The notes: generated by a model from the letters alone, not told the origin. Positions 34,737 through 44,467 are shown, numbered from the stretch's first letter. The stretch is DNA of 64,000 nucleotides from Hellea sp. (GCA_013002305.1 JABDKG010000042.1:83039-147038); one strand, 5' to 3'. A program made the numbers and translations.

Positions 34737-36211
34737 TTCCACAAATTGACCTTCGAAGAACCTACCTCATCGCCCGCCGAGATTTTTTGGGATATATAAA
34801 AACATGGGGATTCTGGATTTCATTTTTAATGCCGTTTGTAATGTTCGTGGCAGTGTTTGGCTTTGCTCAGCTCAATATCAATATCGACCCGGTTCGTTAC
34901 GAAACCATATTGGATGAAACCGGCGAACATCGTGAGGGCTTCCTCGCCTATGAAAAAGCTGGGCAACGCAATATCGAATGGAACCTCATCGAACCTATCC
35001 TGAAAGCCAATGAAAAAACCGACGATGAAATTAAAGCCTATTACGAACTTCATCAGTCCAAAGGGATGCAGCCTCTATATGACGCAAAAATTACAGGTAT
35101 CGACCCTTCGATCTTTGACAAGCTTGAAAGCCGATCTCGAATTATAGAGCCGCCAAGCCAAGACATAGAAGATTTGAAATCTTATCTATTGGGCGAAAAA
35201 TTCCTAGCCATAGACGGGGCGTCGCAGCCTCTGGACGCACTCCTGCATATTTATATGGAGGATGGCAAAATCCGCTCGGACTATTGGACGACCAATATCA
35301 ATAATGAGCGCCTTAAAAATCTGTCTAACCGATATTTTCAAAGCCTTTTAAAAGAGCAATATTTACAATCCGGCGGATTGTCATCGGCGGGCCTATCCCA
35401 GACAATAGGTAGGGCCCCCAGAACCAAAGCCTTTAACCCCAGCAAAGCATCTTCCGGAGATCAAGATGATCAAGCTGTTTCTGATATTGATAGAATTCCC
35501 TATTTTGTCGCCGGAGGCGGCGCATTATTGCTGTGGCTGACAATTTTCTCAGGCGCCTATATGCTACTCACATCGATGCTCGAAGAAAAGCTCAATAAGC
35601 TTCTAGAGATGATGCTCTCGACGACACGCCTTTCAGAAATCATGCTCGGAAAATTACTGGGCGTCGCCGCGCTGACAATCACGGCTATGCTTCCTTACAT
35701 AGTTATGGCGATAGGCGGTTCGCTACTTTTATCGATGTTAAACGCCCCTGGAATTGCGGAAGCCCTAAAAGCGGCTGTGTCGCTTAAACTTGTGATATTT
35801 TTCTTCGTGTTTCTGGTTATCGGATATGTTTTTTACGGGGCATTATTCATTGCGGTCGGTTCGCTCGCGGAATCTATGCAAGATGCACAAACGCTGACCA
35901 CGCCAATCGTTCTGGTGCTGACGGCGTGTGTCATGGTTGTGCCATTGTCGTTTCGATCACCGGATTCGCCTCTTTTGGATTTCGCGGCCTGGTTTCCGCT
36001 ATCAGCGCCTTTCGCCGCGATCGCTCGGATCCCCGAAGACCCGCCATGGTGGGAACTTACCTTATCAGCATTCCTTCTGTTTTTGATGTCAATTTTAGTC
36101 GTTTGGCTCGCCGGCCGAATATTCAGATATGGCGTACTTTCCGGTGCGGGCGTCAAAAGCGTTTCGACATGGATTAAGCGCGTAATATTTCGCCGGAAAC
36201 TAGAAGGGTGA
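34733..36211 (+). CDS. ABC-2 type transporter permease (NatB-like)
   Basis: 492 residues. One N-terminal helix, a large extracytoplasmic domain (about 55-250), then about six helices, the common ABC-2 exporter plan for NatB and related systems. Landmarks are DRIPYFVAGGGALLLWLTIFSGAYMLLTSMLEEKLNKLLEMMLST, resembling the Na+/drug-exporter permease family. It overlaps the ATPase gene by four bases. The substrate is not known. Confidence 0.88.
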   Translation: MIPQIDLRRTYLIARRDFLGYIKTWGFWISFLMPFVMFVAVFGFAQLNINIDPVRYETILDETGEHREGFLAYEKAGQRNIEWNLIEPILKANEKTDDEIKAYYELHQSKGMQPLYDAKITGIDPSIFDKLESRSRIIEPPSQDIEDLKSYLLGEKFLAIDGASQPLDALLHIYMEDGKIRSDYWTTNINNERLKNLSNRYFQSLLKEQYLQSGGLSSAGLSQTIGRAPRTKAFNPSKASSGDQDDQAVSDIDRIPYFVAGGGALLLWLTIFSGAYMLLTSMLEEKLNKLLEMMLSTTRLSEIMLGKLLGVAALTITAMLPYIVMAIGGSLLLSMLNAPGIAEALKAAVSLKLVIFFFVFLVIGYVFYGALFIAVGSLAESMQDAQTLTTPIVLVLTACVMVVPLSFRSPDSPLLDFAAWFPLSAPFAAIARIPEDPPWWELTLSAFLLFLMSILVVWLAGRIFRYGVLSGAGVKSVSTWIKRVIFRRKLEG

Positions 36212-36242
36212 CGAACCTAAATATTCGCTTATAATCGCCATT

Positions 36243-36917
36243 ATGGAAGATCGAACAAAAAATTCTTCAAGCGAGGCTCGGCGCGATATTTTGGAAGCTA
36301 TGCTACGCCATGTCCCGTTCGACGGATGGACCAAGACTGCGATGCGAAAAGCTATCAACGAGGTTGAGTTGCCTAGCGGGGCAGATGCGCTGTTTTTTCC
36401 CGGTGGACCACTCGAAATATTGGAGTTTTGGGCAGAACAACTGGATCAACAAGCCGGTATGATAATAGCGAATAAAGGCCTGGGAAACTTACGAATACGC
36501 GATAAGATTACGGAATGTGTCTGGGTCCGGCTCTCATTATTGGATGGCCATGAGCAGGCTGCACGGCGCGCCATCTCGCGGCTGGCTTTGCCGGACGCAG
36601 TGGGAGCGGGACCTAAACATGTATGGCGAACCGCTGACATGATCTGGCGCGCGATCGGCGATACGAGCACTGACGGAAACTTCTATTCCAAACGCGCCAT
36701 ATTGTCGGGTGTCATAGCGTCCTCGGCGGTGAAATGGCTGGCAGATAATAGCGCCGAAAAAGCTGAGTCTAGAGCCTTCCTTGAGGCGCGTATTTCCAAC
36801 GTTATGCAGTTTGAAAAAGCGAAATTCCAGTTTCGAAAGGCGCGCGAGCATTGGCCTGATCCCGTGTCCCTATTAGGCCGATTGCGCTACGGACATCGAC
36901 GTCGGCGATATCGCTAA
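36243..36917 (+). CDS. COQ9-like ubiquinone biosynthesis protein
   Basis: 224 residues. The N-terminal TetR-like fold begins ILEAMLRHVPFDGWTKTAMRKA, then ADALFFPGGPLEILEFWAE, matching COQ9. The C-terminal helices resemble the lipid-binding COQ9 core. COQ9 presents quinone intermediates to the COQ7 hydroxylase. The C-terminus ends in a basic run (GHRRRRYR). It is 31 bases after the permease stop and may be cotranscribed, though functionally unrelated. Confidence 0.88.
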   Translation: MEDRTKNSSSEARRDILEAMLRHVPFDGWTKTAMRKAINEVELPSGADALFFPGGPLEILEFWAEQLDQQAGMIIANKGLGNLRIRDKITECVWVRLSLLDGHEQAARRAISRLALPDAVGAGPKHVWRTADMIWRAIGDTSTDGNFYSKRAILSGVIASSAVKWLADNSAEKAESRAFLEARISNVMQFEKAKFQFRKAREHWPDPVSLLGRLRYGHRRRRYR

Positions 36918-36931
36918 CGATCCGATAAGCC

Positions 36932-37999
36932 CTAAAATATGAGCCTGTTAAAATGCCCCATTTTTCGGCCAGGGCGTATTTCAGATTTTCCATAAAGATG
37001 GATTTTCGTGTAAGGGGATTTAGCCAAATCCGGAACTTGCTTCACATCATCCCCGATTAAATTTATCATTTCGACTTTGAATGGCGGGTTGGTTCCTCCG
37101 AGCGGCCATCCGGTAATGGCCCTAATGTGCAATTCGAATTGGTCGATGCAACCTGCATCCATGGACCAATGGCCTGAATTATGAACACGCGGCGCGATTT
37201 CGTTTACGATAAGCTTGCCGCCATCAAGTTCAAAAAACTCAACAGCGATCACGCCAACATAGTCTAGATTTTCCAAGATCCTGATCGCATGAGTTTGCGC
37301 ATCGCCACCATCGCCCAATGCGGGACAAATACTTTTGTGCAAAATATGATCGCGGTGCTCGTTCTCGATTAAGGGGTAGGCGGCCACTTCGCCGTTAAGC
37401 CCTCGGGCGGCTATGACCGAAACTTCGCGTCTGAACGGAATGAATTGCTCCGCGATACAGGGGACTTCACCCAGAAATTTATATGCTGATTTCGCGTCGT
37501 CTTCATTTGTGACAATGGATTGGCCCTTGCCGTCATAACCGAGCCGTCTCGTTTTAAGGACAATTTTTTCGCCGAGTATTTTAAGAGCGCGGACCGCGTC
37601 AAACGCGTTATTAACGGGATGATAAGGGGCTACGGGCACTCCTGCTGTGTCAGAAATGAATTCTTTTTCCGTTAGACGGTCCTGGGCAGCAAATAGAGCT
37701 TCAATCGGCGGATAAAGCGGCGTTTCCACAGCTGCCGTTACGGCGGTGTCTATCGGGATATTTTCAAATTCAAAGGTGACGATGTCAACGGACCGAGCAA
37801 ATTCCGCAATAGCTTTTTTGTCAGAATATTTTGCTGTTGTTGCGAGGGCTGAAACTGATTTTGCAGGGCAGTGCGGCTCAGGCGAGTAGATATGGGTGTT
37901 AAAGCCCAGTCGCGCGGCTGCCAGGGACAACATGCGACCTAACTGACCACCGCCTAAAATGCCAACGGTTGAACCAGGATTTAAGTGCGAATTTGTCAT
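36932..37999 (-). CDS. purK: N5-carboxyaminoimidazole ribonucleotide synthase
   Basis: 355 residues from ATG 37999, which shares its A with the purE stop (TAATG). ATP-grasp fold: GGGQLGRMLS at the N-terminus, substrate loop KTRRLGYDGKGQ, EQFIPFRREVSVIAARG and NEIAPRVHNSGHWS. PurK makes N5-CAIR from AIR, ATP and bicarbonate. It forms an operon with purE. Confidence 0.96.
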   Translation of the reverse strand: MTNSHLNPGSTVGILGGGQLGRMLSLAAARLGFNTHIYSPEPHCPAKSVSALATTAKYSDKKAIAEFARSVDIVTFEFENIPIDTAVTAAVETPLYPPIEALFAAQDRLTEKEFISDTAGVPVAPYHPVNNAFDAVRALKILGEKIVLKTRRLGYDGKGQSIVTNEDDAKSAYKFLGEVPCIAEQFIPFRREVSVIAARGLNGEVAAYPLIENEHRDHILHKSICPALGDGGDAQTHAIRILENLDYVGVIAVEFFELDGGKLIVNEIAPRVHNSGHWSMDAGCIDQFELHIRAITGWPLGGTNPPFKVEMINLIGDDVKQVPDLAKSPYTKIHLYGKSEIRPGRKMGHFNRLIF

Positions 38000-38487
38000 T
38001 AGCTGTCTGGATTTTCTGCTACGAAACCTGTTTGCGCTGAACGCCAATCTGATAGCGCATTGTCAATGGTTTTGTTTGATAAGGCCAATATCGAAGCTGC
38101 CAATAATGCGGCGTTTTTCGCGCCGGAATCCCCGATAGCTAAAGTCCCCACGGGAACTCCGCCCGGCATTTGAACAATCGATAATAAGCTGTCCTTACCG
38201 GACAAGGCTTTGCTGCTAACCGGTACGCCGAGGACCGGCAGGGTTGTCAATGCTGCGACCATACCGGGGAGGTGCGCCGCGCCGCCAGCGCCTGCTATAA
38301 TCACTTTGAACCCTGTTTCTTTGGCGGTTTGCGCAAAATCAAACATACGTTTCGGCGTTCTATGCGCGGAGACTATCTTGGCCTCATATCCAATGCCCAA
38401 TTCATCCAAAATATTGGCCGCATTTTGCATTGTCGGCCAATCGGACTGGGAGCCCATAATAATTGCGACTGGTTTTGATGATGGCAT
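37999..38487 (-). CDS. purE: N5-carboxyaminoimidazole ribonucleotide mutase
   Basis: 162 residues from ATG 38487. The signature [12 protein letters not shown] is at the N-terminus, followed by [29 protein letters not shown] and [18 protein letters not shown]. PurE converts N5-CAIR to CAIR. Upstream in-frame codons to 38616 are not conserved-like, so the short start is preferred. Overlaps purK by one base. Confidence 0.97.
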   Translation of the reverse strand: MPSSKPVAIIMGSQSDWPTMQNAANILDELGIGYEAKIVSAHRTPKRMFDFAQTAKETGFKVIIAGAGGAAHLPGMVAALTTLPVLGVPVSSKALSGKDSLLSIVQMPGGVPVGTLAIGDSGAKNAALLAASILALSNKTIDNALSDWRSAQTGFVAENPDS

Positions 38488-38626
38488 GCTTCCCGCCTGT
38501 GTAAGACCTATCAGAAAGCACCGCAATCTACTGGTTTGCGGCTTTAGGTCAAATCTATTTTCTCTTGGAAGAAGAAAATATTTCTTAACTGTGTTGGTGT
38601 ATTCAAGGTGAAACAAGGGGGAAATA

Positions 38627-39247
38627 TTGGCCCAAAGTGCTTTCGATCGTCAATCCGCTTCGCCGTCCAGGTTTCGTCTGGATGATGCAGCAGCTGTTTC
38701 GCCTGAAGATCTCAGAGCGGAAATCATACGGCTCAGATCATATGTGAAAGAGTTGGAACGGGCGGCTGACTCGGATCCGCTTGCGCCCGTCTATAATCGC
38801 CGGGCATTTTTGCGAGAACTCAGCCGCGCCCAATCGGTTCATCAGCGATATCAAATTCCGACCTGTTTGTTATTTTTTGACCTGGATGGTTTCAAATCCG
38901 TCAATGATCGCTTTGGTCATGCCGTCGGAGATGCGCTGCTCATCAATGTGGGTGAAACTTTGCAAGCGACAGTCCGCGATTGTGATTTGGTCGCCAGGCT
39001 CGGCGGGGACGAGTTTGGAATATTGATTTTTAAAACAGAAGAAGAGGAAGCCCGGAAAAAAGCCGGAATTCTCGCCAGATCGCTTCGGAATATTGAAGTC
39101 GACATGCCAAATGCAGCCGTTCATATCTCGACCTCTTGGGGGTGTGCTCCTGTAAAATCCGGTGTAACGCCTGAACGTATCATGGCCGAGGCGGACAAAG
39201 ACATGTATCAAAGTAAAAGACTGAAAAGCGCGGCTTTGCATGCCTAA
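38627..39247 (+). CDS. GGDEF-domain protein, predicted diguanylate cyclase
   Basis: 206 residues from TTG 38627 (AAGGGGG six bases upstream). A short coiled-coil-like N-terminus ([17 protein letters not shown]) precedes a full GGDEF domain with active site GGDEF (in [11 protein letters not shown]), metal site [12 protein letters not shown], and the GHAVGD segment. It should make cyclic-di-GMP. It has no sensor domain, membrane segment or EAL partner, so it could be controlled by its N-terminus. Divergent from purE. Confidence 0.88.
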   Translation: MAQSAFDRQSASPSRFRLDDAAAVSPEDLRAEIIRLRSYVKELERAADSDPLAPVYNRRAFLRELSRAQSVHQRYQIPTCLLFFDLDGFKSVNDRFGHAVGDALLINVGETLQATVRDCDLVARLGGDEFGILIFKTEEEEARKKAGILARSLRNIEVDMPNAAVHISTSWGCAPVKSGVTPERIMAEADKDMYQSKRLKSAALHA

Positions 39248-39484
39248 TTAGGCAATGATGTCTGGGGTAAGTTGGTTTTCAAGAAAAACAATCTGATCTT
39301 TTATTGAGAGTTTTATTTTTTTCATACGCCGAACTTTCAATACGTCCATAACCCCGGTTTCTTCGACGGCTTTGATTTCAGATTTTATCCGGCGATGTTC
39401 CTCCTTAAGATTATCAAGCAATGCCTGCATTTCAGCTCGGGTTTCAGCATATTCAATATCTTCTTCAGAGGGTGTGTCAGGCAT
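39248..39484 (-). CDS. YdcH/DUF465-like small coiled-coil protein
   Basis: 78 residues. Two helices with heptad-like hydrophobic spacing and the DUF465 pattern LKEEHRRIKSEIKAVEE then VRRMKKIKLSIKDQIVFLE. The end is immediately adjacent to the GGDEF stop on the other strand. Function unknown. A second member lies at 39609 on the opposite strand. Confidence 0.75.
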   Translation of the reverse strand: MPDTPSEEDIEYAETRAEMQALLDNLKEEHRRIKSEIKAVEETGVMDVLKVRRMKKIKLSIKDQIVFLENQLTPDIIA

Positions 39485-39608
39485 CGCAATTTTCCAATTT
39501 TCCGTAATTTACGAATAATTTCCCTTACTGCAATAACTCTCTGCCTATTAAGGTGACTCGTAAGTGAAAATGTGTTAGTTCTAGTGATACTAAAAAATGG
39601 AGGAAGGA

Positions 39609-39773
39609 ATGGCAGTGACGGCCTATTTGACTGAACTTAAGAACAAACACGCCAAAATCGATCAGAAGATAAAGCAAGAACAGAAAAGTCCAAGCCCTGA
39701 TACGATATTACTGACAGCCCTCAAAAAGCAAAAACTTCAACTCAAAGAGAAAATATCGGCCACCGCTGATTAG
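39609..39773 (+). CDS. Small YdcH/DUF465-like protein, 54 residues
   Basis: A short reading frame, MAVTAYLTELKNKHAKIDQK..., with AGGAAGGA before the ATG. HAKIDQKI followed by LKKQKLQLKEKIS matches the DUF465 pattern of a short antiparallel helix pair. It pairs with the longer, divergently transcribed member at 39248. The two may be old duplicates. No function is known. Confidence 0.7.
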   Translation: MAVTAYLTELKNKHAKIDQKIKQEQKSPSPDTILLTALKKQKLQLKEKISATAD

Positions 39774-39850
39774 TCAGTAGCGTTTGATTGCAGCTATATT
39801 TTACGCGTTAACTGGTCTAGAAGCGCGCGAAACATCTATGGGTATACGGG

Positions 39851-40663
39851 ATGGATAAGAAAGTTGTAATCGTTACAGGCGGTGCCAAAGGCATAGGGTT
39901 GGCATGCTCGCGCCGGTTTCTGGAAGACGGATATTGTGTTGTGGTCGCAGATCGAGACGAGACTGCGGGCAAATCGGCCCTGTCTGAATTCGAATCTCAC
40001 GCAGATCGGGTCCAGTTTTTTGTATGCGATGTTGCGGACAAATTGTCAGTCCACAATTTGATTGCCGAGACATTGAGCATTTTCGGGCAAATTGATGTCG
40101 TCATCAATAATGCTGGAATTGCCCTCAAAGGCGGAATTCTGGATCTCGACGAAGATGATTTTGACCGTGTTCTTGCGGTAAATTTACGCGGTTCATTCAT
40201 GGTCGCCAAGGCTGCCGTCACCTATATGGTTGAAGAAATCAGAAATAGAGATGATCGATCGCGTTTATCAGAGCGCCCATATTCCATTATCAATATGTCC
40301 TCGATCAATGACAAAGTCAGTCTACCCGATTTCCTAGCCTATACGGTTTCCAAAGGTGGACTGAAGCAAATGACCCGTTCGATGGCGCTTGAACTGGCGC
40401 CATTTGGGATAAGAGTTAATGCTATTGGGCCTGGTAGCATCAATACTGAAATGCTTGCCAGCGTAAATCAGGATGCGGCGGCGATGGCGAAGGTTTTGTC
40501 CAGAACTCCAATGGGCCGCGTGGGGCATCCTGACGAGATCGCCAGTATCGCAGCCTTTTTGGCCTCAGAGCAGGCAAGCTATATCACTGGCCAAGTAATT
40601 TATGCCGATGGCGGGCGATTAGCGCTTAATTACACGATGCCGCCGGCTGACAATGGCGCGTAA
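39851..40663 (+). CDS. SDR family oxidoreductase
   Basis: 270 residues. Rossmann motif TGGAKGIG near residue 10, NNAG (NVVINNAG-like segment VVINNAGIA), catalytic Ser in NMSSIND and YxxxK in YTVSKGGLK. Classical short-chain dehydrogenase/reductase of the glucose-dehydrogenase or 3-oxoacyl-ACP-reductase type, ending IYADGG near the C-terminus. Substrate unknown. It is the plus gene convergent with trcR. Confidence 0.87.
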   Translation: MDKKVVIVTGGAKGIGLACSRRFLEDGYCVVVADRDETAGKSALSEFESHADRVQFFVCDVADKLSVHNLIAETLSIFGQIDVVINNAGIALKGGILDLDEDDFDRVLAVNLRGSFMVAKAAVTYMVEEIRNRDDRSRLSERPYSIINMSSINDKVSLPDFLAYTVSKGGLKQMTRSMALELAPFGIRVNAIGPGSINTEMLASVNQDAAAMAKVLSRTPMGRVGHPDEIASIAAFLASEQASYITGQVIYADGGRLALNYTMPPADNGA

Positions 40664-40673
40664 ATTAAAACTA

Positions 40674-41339
40674 TCAATCGCTTGAAGGTTTGAACAGACT
40701 TTCCAAAGTCGGCTCGGCTTTTGGAGCTGGCTGCGCCGGCTCAACAGTTTCGTCGACAGGTTTCAGGCTTGGTCCATCCTTCTTTTCAAGTTTGGCGTCA
40801 GCGAGGGCTTTCTTATCAGCGGCTTTTTTAACGATCGCGTCCAAATCAATTTGCGTGCAAAGACCGAGGGATACCGGATCTGTTGGATTGATCGTGCTCA
40901 TTTTCCAATGGGTGCGTTCTCGAATAGCCGTAATGGTTGGCTTGGTCGTCCCAATTAGTTTCGATATTTGTGAATCCGGAATTTCCGGATGGTTACGAAC
41001 GAGCCAGGCAATCGCATCAGGACGGTCCTGACGACGGGAAAGCGGTGTATAGCGAGGCCCTTTTTTGCGACCAGTCCGATTGGCTAGTGAAACATTTTCA
41101 AAAACATTAGCCTTAAGTTGGAAAGCAGGGTCTTTTTCGCCGCGTTCAATTTCTTCTCTATCTAGCTGACCGTTTGCGATTGGATCCGCGCCGCGAATTC
41201 CGCTCGCAACGTCACCATCGGCAATGCCTTCAACTTCAAGAATGTGCAGGCCGCAAAAGGCAGATATTTGTTTAAACGTCAGCGCCGTGTTGTCGATCAA
41301 CCAGACGGCTGTGGCCTTTGGCATAAGAATCTGAGTCAT
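40674..41339 (-). CDS. trcR: Cell-cycle transcriptional regulator TrcR (DUF1013)
   Basis: 221 residues. MPKATAVWLIDNTALTFKQISAFCGLHILEVEGIADGD is the conserved N-terminus of the alphaproteobacterial DUF1013 family, followed by QLTxxE-type segment and a helix-turn-helix-like DSQISKLIGTTKPTITAIRER. TrcR regulates cell-cycle genes in Caulobacter. The C-terminal tail is Lys/Pro-rich. SD is TAGGAGG, five bases from the ATG. A strong terminator lies in its leader. Confidence 0.9.
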   Translation of the reverse strand: MTQILMPKATAVWLIDNTALTFKQISAFCGLHILEVEGIADGDVASGIRGADPIANGQLDREEIERGEKDPAFQLKANVFENVSLANRTGRKKGPRYTPLSRRQDRPDAIAWLVRNHPEIPDSQISKLIGTTKPTITAIRERTHWKMSTINPTDPVSLGLCTQIDLDAIVKKAADKKALADAKLEKKDGPSLKPVDETVEPAQPAPKAEPTLESLFKPSSD

Positions 41340-41376
41340 TTGAGCCTCCTAAATTGGCATTCAAAATTCCGACATT

Positions 41377-41400
41377 AAAAAAACCCGGCTCGGCCGGGTT
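41377..41400 (-). terminator. Intrinsic terminator 37 bases upstream of trcR start
   Basis: AACCCGGC (41382-41389) pairs with GCCGGGTT (41393-41400) round a TCG loop, and the minus strand continues as TTTTT(TT) at 41377-41381. It faces trcR, but no minus-strand protein gene exists upstream of it, since the DUF1192 gene is on the plus strand. It either attenuates trcR transcription or ends a small RNA. Confidence 0.8.
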
Positions 41401-41541
41401 AAATGTCGATTTTCTGCTCTTAGAGTAGAAATATCACAGTCAAAATAGAGTATTTTCTGAATTTGACAAGGGGTATTCCAAAAAGATAGCCAATGCGCCT
41501 ATACTAAATGGTGTGAATCAGCTCTCTGTAAGGCACAAAGC

Positions 41542-41718
41542 ATGACTGAAAATAATACAGCTATTCTAATAGGGGAAGATTTATACGGGATTTCAATCGA
41601 TGAGTTAGCCGGGAGAATTGCTATTTTAAATGACGAAATCGCCCGAATCGAAAAAGAAATGGACAAAAAAACACGAGAACGAAGTGCCGCAGACGATATT
41701 TTCGGAAAAAAGAGTTGA
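41542..41718 (+). CDS. DUF1192 family small protein
   Basis: 58 residues. ISIDELAGRIAILNDEIARIEKEM is the coiled-coil core of the alphaproteobacterial DUF1192 family, and the C-terminal AADDIFGKKS completes it. Function unknown. It precedes the DUF1465 gene at 41799, its usual neighbour. The start ATG lacks an evident strong Shine-Dalgarno (GGCACAAAGC upstream). Confidence 0.82.
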   Translation: MTENNTAILIGEDLYGISIDELAGRIAILNDEIARIEKEMDKKTRERSAADDIFGKKS

Positions 41719-41798
41719 TTGGCTTGTAGTTTGCATTTCCTTTCGGACAATAGCGACTCCCTTAACGGGCAAAGTAAAAAACTGACAAGAGATCATGT

Positions 41799-42347
41799 AT
41801 GAATGCCCGTGACACAGAGATTATGACTGCAAATTTAGACACAGTAACGCGACAGGCAGAAAGTCGATTGCTTGAATTTACGCGATCCGAGCTTTTCAAC
41901 CGGACCTTCCGCGAGGGGATGGATATTGTCGAGGAAACAGCCGCTTATTTAGACGGGCCAGGGCGCGCGAACAGTAAAAGCTTGAATCGGTCGGATGCGC
42001 TCGTTTACGCATCGCATAGTATGCGCCTGACAACTAAATTGATGCAAGTCGCAAGCTGGTTATTGGTACAGCGGGCTGTCAAAGAGCAAGAAATGACAGT
42101 TCAAGAAGCTTGGGCGGACAAATATAGAATTGTTGAGGACCCAAAAGATTCAGATAAATTGTCTTTCGACAATCTCGCCAAAGTGGCTCAGGCATTGCCT
42201 TCGAACCTTCTCGAATTGATTGCCAGGGGAGATCAATTATATGAGCGCGTCGCCCGGCTGGATCGCAGTCTTTATCGTACCGTTGAAGCTCAAAAAGGAA
42301 ATTCCGTTGCAGATCAGTTGCAGCGATTGAGATCAGCTTTCAAATAA
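41799..42347 (+). CDS. DUF1465 family protein
   Basis: 182 residues, all-helical. DAxVYASHSMRLTTKLMQVASWLLVQRAVKE and LDRSLYRTV are the family landmarks. DUF1465 proteins are found in alphaproteobacteria next to DUF1192; some studies link the family to cell division or motility, but I cannot confirm a role. It ends three bases before the stop of the convergent histidine kinase gene. Confidence 0.82.
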   Translation: MNARDTEIMTANLDTVTRQAESRLLEFTRSELFNRTFREGMDIVEETAAYLDGPGRANSKSLNRSDALVYASHSMRLTTKLMQVASWLLVQRAVKEQEMTVQEAWADKYRIVEDPKDSDKLSFDNLAKVAQALPSNLLELIARGDQLYERVARLDRSLYRTVEAQKGNSVADQLQRLRSAFK

Positions 42348-42350
42348 TAT

Positions 42351-43658
42351 TTAAGTCGGCAAATAAATATCGACCTTAAGACCGCCAAATTGGCTTTCAC
42401 CCAATTCAATTTTCCCGCCGTGATTTCGAACAATATCGCGCGCGATTGAAAGTCCCAGGCCCGTTCCTTCAACATTTTGATTTCGCGCCGTATCAAGGCG
42501 GAAAAAAGGCCGGAACACATCCCGATAATGTGCCTCAGAAATTCCGGGCCCATCATCTTCTATTGAAATGATGATATTTGGTTTTTGCAAATGGACTGAC
42601 ACTTGTATTCGATCGCCATATTTGTTGGCATTGGACAAAAAGTTTTCGATCGCGCGCGTCATCATTAACGGTTTTAAATCTGCTGACAGGTCTTTTTTCA
42701 TGATGAATTCCAGTCTTGATCCCGAGTGCTTTTCAAGAACCGATTCCAAAAATGGTTTGAGTTTAATTCTAACAGTTTCCTCGTCGCTCAGCCCCCGGGC
42801 AAAGTCTAAATAGCCATTGAGCATATTTTCCATTTCTTTGAGATCGGAAAGTGCGGCGCGGTTTTCTTCGGTATCATCCTGAAGCGCCAAGTGAAGGTTT
42901 AGCCGGGTCAAAGGTGTGCGAAGATCATGGCTGACACCGGCCAGCATGGTCGTTCTCTGTTCCATAAACCGGCTAATGCGCTGACGCATTTTGAGAAAAG
43001 ACTGTCCGGCTAGCCGCACTTCCGTGGCGCCTGACGGTTTGAAATTCGCAATATCTTGACCTTTGCCATATGCTTCTGCGGCAGAGGCAAGGCGAGTAAT
43101 TGGACGAGCCTGATTGCGGATAAAAATAATGCTGATGAGGGTTAATAAAAGTGAGGCGAGCGCCAGCCAAAAGATAAACACAAATCCGGTGCGGGCGAAA
43201 ACTCTTTCGCGCGCCGCGACAAAGGTAAGAGTGCCGTCATCCACTTTTACGCGAATATCAATGTGATTGGGATATCGAGTCGTGTCGAACCAGAACGGCT
43301 GTTCAAGACTTTGGCTAAGTGAGCGCTGCAGGGTTTTATCGAGTACCGAGAAAAACGCACGTCGCCGCGCCGTGAGAAAAGCATTGTCATCTCGCAAACC
43401 TACCGACAGCTCCATATGCGGTTTCATCATGGCGTTGAGTTGTTCTGCTGTCTGCGGCCCCGGCGCTTGATTATAGAGCTCCACAGCCAAGCTTACATCC
43501 GCGGCAACGCTATCCGACAGGCTCGCTGTAACGGTCGCCCAATGGGCATTAAAAAAGATATAGACGACAGCGATTTGCATTATCGTGATCGGGAGTACGA
43601 TAATCAGAAGCGCCCGGCCAAATAGGGTTTTTGGGAGATATTTTTTGTAAAAGGTCAA
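42351..43658 (-). CDS. EnvZ-type sensor histidine kinase
   Basis: 435 residues. Two transmembrane segments (near 15-38 and about 160-180) flank a periplasmic domain of about 120 residues, followed by HAMP (about 180-230), HisKA with H-box GVSHDLRTPLTRL and HATPase with SNANKYG, DDGPGI and [10 protein letters not shown]. It overlaps the upstream response regulator by four bases, so it is the cognate kinase. The signal is not known. Confidence 0.93.
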   Translation of the reverse strand: MTFYKKYLPKTLFGRALLIIVLPITIMQIAVVYIFFNAHWATVTASLSDSVAADVSLAVELYNQAPGPQTAEQLNAMMKPHMELSVGLRDDNAFLTARRRAFFSVLDKTLQRSLSQSLEQPFWFDTTRYPNHIDIRVKVDDGTLTFVAARERVFARTGFVFIFWLALASLLLTLISIIFIRNQARPITRLASAAEAYGKGQDIANFKPSGATEVRLAGQSFLKMRQRISRFMEQRTTMLAGVSHDLRTPLTRLNLHLALQDDTEENRAALSDLKEMENMLNGYLDFARGLSDEETVRIKLKPFLESVLEKHSGSRLEFIMKKDLSADLKPLMMTRAIENFLSNANKYGDRIQVSVHLQKPNIIISIEDDGPGISEAHYRDVFRPFFRLDTARNQNVEGTGLGLSIARDIVRNHGGKIELGESQFGGLKVDIYLPT

Positions 43659-44362
43659 CCGAAACTATCTGTCATTAAACGATAGCCGTGGCCACGGACG
43701 GTTAGGATAAAAAGTGGCTCAGCGGGATTGTCTTCGATCTTACGGCGAAGGCGTGTCATCTGAACGTCGACGGCTCTTTCCGATTTTGCCTTTATTTTTT
43801 CAGATAACGCATAGCGGCTAACCGGAGCTCCTCCGCATTTGGCCAAAAGGGTCAATAAAGCCTCTTCGCCGGTCGTTAGGCGAACCCGATCGCCGTTTTT
43901 GTGCAAAGTCAAACGATTAAGGTCATATTCCCACGGCCCGAAGATCACTTTGCTGGATGGCCGCTTCGACCCAATTCGGCGGAATATTCCTTCGATGCGT
44001 AATATAAGTTCTGCCGGATCAAAGGGCTTGCCCAAATAATCGTCTGCGCCAAGTTTTAACCCTTGTATGCGGTCTTCGGTCTCGCCCCGCGCTGTCAGTA
44101 AAATGATGGGTACATCACCGGATTTGCGCAATGACTCTGTCAATGAAAACCCGTCTTCGCCGGGCATCATCACATCCAGGACGATAAGATCAAACGCCAA
44201 GGTCTGCATCAGGCGCCGTGCATCAGCGGCATTAGCTGATGTTGAAACACGGTAGCCTTGCTGCCCAAGATATTTTTTGAGCAGGTCTCTGATGCGGTCA
44301 TCGTCATCGACAACCAACAAATGTAACTCATGACGCTCTAGAATGTCAGACTCAGAATTCAA
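43655..44362 (-). CDS. OmpR-family response regulator
   Basis: 235 residues. Receiver with phosphoacceptor Asp in LIVLDVMMPGEDG, T/K residues in LLTARGE and LGKPFDP, then a winged-helix DNA-binding domain (LTTGEEALLTLLAKCGG, SERAVDVQMTRLRRKIED and GHGYRL). It is in one transcript with the kinase, whose start overlaps its stop (ATGA). Targets are not visible, and an OmpR-like role is only an analogy. Confidence 0.94.
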   Translation of the reverse strand: MNSESDILERHELHLLVVDDDDRIRDLLKKYLGQQGYRVSTSANAADARRLMQTLAFDLIVLDVMMPGEDGFSLTESLRKSGDVPIILLTARGETEDRIQGLKLGADDYLGKPFDPAELILRIEGIFRRIGSKRPSSKVIFGPWEYDLNRLTLHKNGDRVRLTTGEEALLTLLAKCGGAPVSRYALSEKIKAKSERAVDVQMTRLRRKIEDNPAEPLFILTVRGHGYRLMTDSFG

Positions 44363-44467
44363 AATTTACCTCGATAAGACCAAATGGACAGTTGACTTAC
44401 CCTTATCATAGTCAAAAATGACGCCAAGGAAATTCATACGGCTTATCAGCCACCCACGGATACTAAA

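Noticed and set aside
33798..36211. ABC exporter as part of the halopyrrole operon
   Set aside because: It is separated by three convergent genes and has its own divergent spacer; a link is not supported by arrangement.
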